A stretch of DNA of 5,709 nt, from the NCBI GenBank assembly GCA_030679635.1, contig JAUXSZ010000109.1, forward strand, positions 1-5,709, given 5' to 3'. The DNA is from Sulfuricurvum sp. GTDB taxonomy: Bacteria; Campylobacterota; Campylobacteria; Campylobacterales; Sulfurimonadaceae. The position numbers and the translations under genes were made by a program. Below the pieces are notes generated by a model, which worked only from the letters and a program-made list of their open reading frames with translations, did no database searches and was not told the DNA's origin. Shown one piece after another: positions 4,397 to 5,709 of this stretch; positions within the stretch are counted from its first letter, which is position 1; every line of letters starts with the position of its first letter.

Positions 4397-5709
4397 GACG
4401 ATTCTTCGAACGATTCAGGGCATTAAAGCAGCTCTGGCAGATATTAAACTCGCTTCCCAGAGGGAGAGGTTTTGAACAGGTTTTGCATCGAGGGGTAAAG
4501 TGGCTTTGCTTGAGTGAATTTTCGATGAACTTATTCAGTTCCCCTCGAAATGAGCGCGCTTTTTCCCCGTCAATAAAATACTCCCCCAAACGATACGAGA
4601 GCCACAGATAGAGTGAAATCTCTTTGATCCGGTCTTCTGCCTCTTGGAGCTCTTCCATTGTGAGGGCAAACGCCCCTAAATGGGCAGGGGCAATGTAGGC
4701 GATCGGTTTTCCCTGTTCCAGCGCTTTAACATAACGCTCGAAGGCTGCCATCACAAGGGGTGAACCCGTTGAGAGAGGCGCCGTGGCAAGGGTGTATTTG
4801 GTTTTCATGTCCAAATCGTAACGGTCGGCGATGGCGGATGCTTCGCTCATCGATTCGAGATTGGCGGCACGGAACGGCCCTTCAAATTTCATATTTTCGA
4901 CAAAAAATTGGATGATGGCCGAGAGCGATTTCTCTTCGAGGATGTTCGAAACGAGCATGATGTGATCAAAATTTGCCATGACATTGAAAGGGATCGAAAT
5001 CGTATCGGCTTCCTGAGTAAAGAGGGCTCCTACTTTTTTGAGAACATCACTGCTGATTCCCCCTACGTATCCCTGTTCACTCAACCCATAGCGCCCTGCG
5101 CGCCCCGATATCTGCTGTACTTCGCTGGCGGTTAAACTGCGCTGCGACTGTCCGTCAAATTTGTCGGCTTTGGAGAAGAGAAGTGTTTTGATCGGCAGAT
5201 TCAGCCCCATGGCAATGGCGTCGGTGGCTACGAGAATGTCGGTCTCCCCCTCGCGAAATCGGCGCGCCTCTTCACGGCGTACTTCGGGGCTTAGGTTGCC
5301 GTAGATAATGCTCGTGCGGTAGGTGCTGGATATCTGCTGCTTGATCCGCAAGGCGCTGGAGCGGCTAAAGGCGATAATGGCCGTTTTGGGTTCTATCTTA
5401 TCGATAGAGACCGGTGATCTCATCAGTTCGAGCGGATTTTTACGCTCAAACTCTACGATTTCCAGAGGTTCGCCCAGATACTCGGCAAGGGCGACGATGG
5501 CGTTGAGGGCGTTGGGGGATCCGGTCATGATGACGGTTTTTGCGGGAGCCCCGATGATGGCGTTGGCCCATGCCCATCCGCGGTCGCGATCCCCGATCAT
5601 CTGTACTTCGTCGATTACACAGCTGTCCACTTCGACTTCAAAATTGAGCATCTCAATCGTTGAGCTGATATGGGTGGCATCCTCATCGATGAGCTGTTCT
5701 TCGCCGGTG
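4326..5709 (-). CDS. Suv3-like superfamily 2 helicase, 5' end cut by window edge
   Basis: This is an ATP-dependent SF2 helicase most like the Suv3/SUPV3L1 RNA helicases, which in mitochondria unwind RNA for decay. The frame is open to the right edge, so the internal Met at 5651 is not the start: the 19 residues before it (TGEEQL..., then ATHISSTIEM) read like the conserved helicase core. Walker A lies outside. Counting from that Met, motif II VIDEVQM is at 12-18, motif III TGSP at 43-46, IIAFSRSSA at 92-100, motif V ILVATDAIAMGLNLP at 139-153 and motif VI QISGRAGRYG at 180-189. A helical C-terminal region follows, then a zinc-ribbon pattern (Cys389, 392, 405, 408). The final 23 residues are Arg/Ser-rich and lie in the overlap with the convergent HTH gene. 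Helicase class is certain; Suv3-like is likely from DEVQ and motif VI. Role in RNA turnover is inferred. Confidence 0.9.
   Translation of the reverse strand, partial: TGEEQLIDEDATHISSTIEMLNFEVEVDSCVIDEVQMIGDRDRGWAWANAIIGAPAKTVIMTGSPNALNAIVALAEYLGEPLEIVEFERKNPLELMRSPVSIDKIEPKTAIIAFSRSSALRIKQQISSTYRTSIIYGNLSPEVRREEARRFREGETDILVATDAIAMGLNLPIKTLLFSKADKFDGQSQRSLTASEVQQISGRAGRYGLSEQGYVGGISSDVLKKVGALFTQEADTISIPFNVMANFDHIMLVSNILEEKSLSAIIQFFVENMKFEGPFRAANLESMSEASAIADRYDLDMKTKYTLATAPLSTGSPLVMAAFERYVKALEQGKPIAYIAPAHLGAFALTMEELQEAEDRIKEISLYLWLSYRLGEYFIDGEKARSFRGELNKFIENSLKQSHFTPRCKTCSKPLPLGSEFNICQSCFNALNRSKNRLTAPRDPSSRTLRERGRSSHHGR

Noticed and set aside
4354..4468. 9-bp inverted match CTCTCCCTC (4354-4362) / GAGGGAGAG (4460-4468)
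   Set aside because: The arms are about 100 bp apart, of low complexity and inside coding sequence; likely chance.
4908..5135. 75-codon plus-strand ORF inside the helicase
   Set aside because: It is antisense to the helicase C-terminal region and motif VI, with no independent support.
5649..5651. ATG at 5651 as the helicase start
   Set aside because: The frame stays open to the window edge and the upstream residues match the helicase core before DEVQ; starting here would remove Walker A.

Overview
The window looks like chromosomal DNA from a Campylobacterota bacterium (former Epsilonproteobacteria), most likely a free-living Sulfuricurvum/Sulfurimonas-type chemolithotroph. This is inferred from three things: the protein character of the succinate dehydrogenase pair, the GCTACAAT-type -10 elements with no obvious -35, and the tight gene packing with moderate GC. 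No RNA genes, insertion sequences, CRISPR arrays or phage genes were seen.

Layout. From the left edge to 748 (minus strand) lies an AEC-family membrane permease whose C-terminus is outside the window. A 90-bp divergent intergenic region (749-838) carries a perfect 12-bp inverted repeat whose two arms each contain a TACAAT -10 element, one facing each gene. Rightward come a succinate dehydrogenase/fumarate reductase flavoprotein (839-2440), a 32-codon very acidic small ORF (2419-2517), and the iron-sulfur subunit (2517-3218). After a 51-bp gap with its own likely promoter come a YajQ-family nucleotide-binding protein (3270-3767) and a helix-turn-helix/coiled-coil protein (3767-4396). On the minus strand, converging and overlapping the last gene by 71 bp, is a Suv3-like superfamily 2 helicase (4326 to the right edge). 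Its N-terminus and Walker A motif are outside the window.

How the genes fit together. The SdhA/SdhB pair is a catalytic module of complex II type but non-classical. SdhA has Gln where classical enzymes have the FAD-linking His. SdhB has an extra Cys that predicts a second [4Fe-4S] cluster in place of [3Fe-4S]. No membrane anchor or HdrB-like subunit is adjacent. The junctions sdhA/sORF, sORF/sdhB (TGATG) and yajQ/HTH gene (TAATG) all overlap, which suggests translational coupling. The most novel items are the acidic small ORF wedged between sdhA and sdhB, and the YajQ-HTH pair, in which a putative c-di-GMP-binding protein is coupled to a putative DNA-binding protein with possibly duplicated HTH-like ends.
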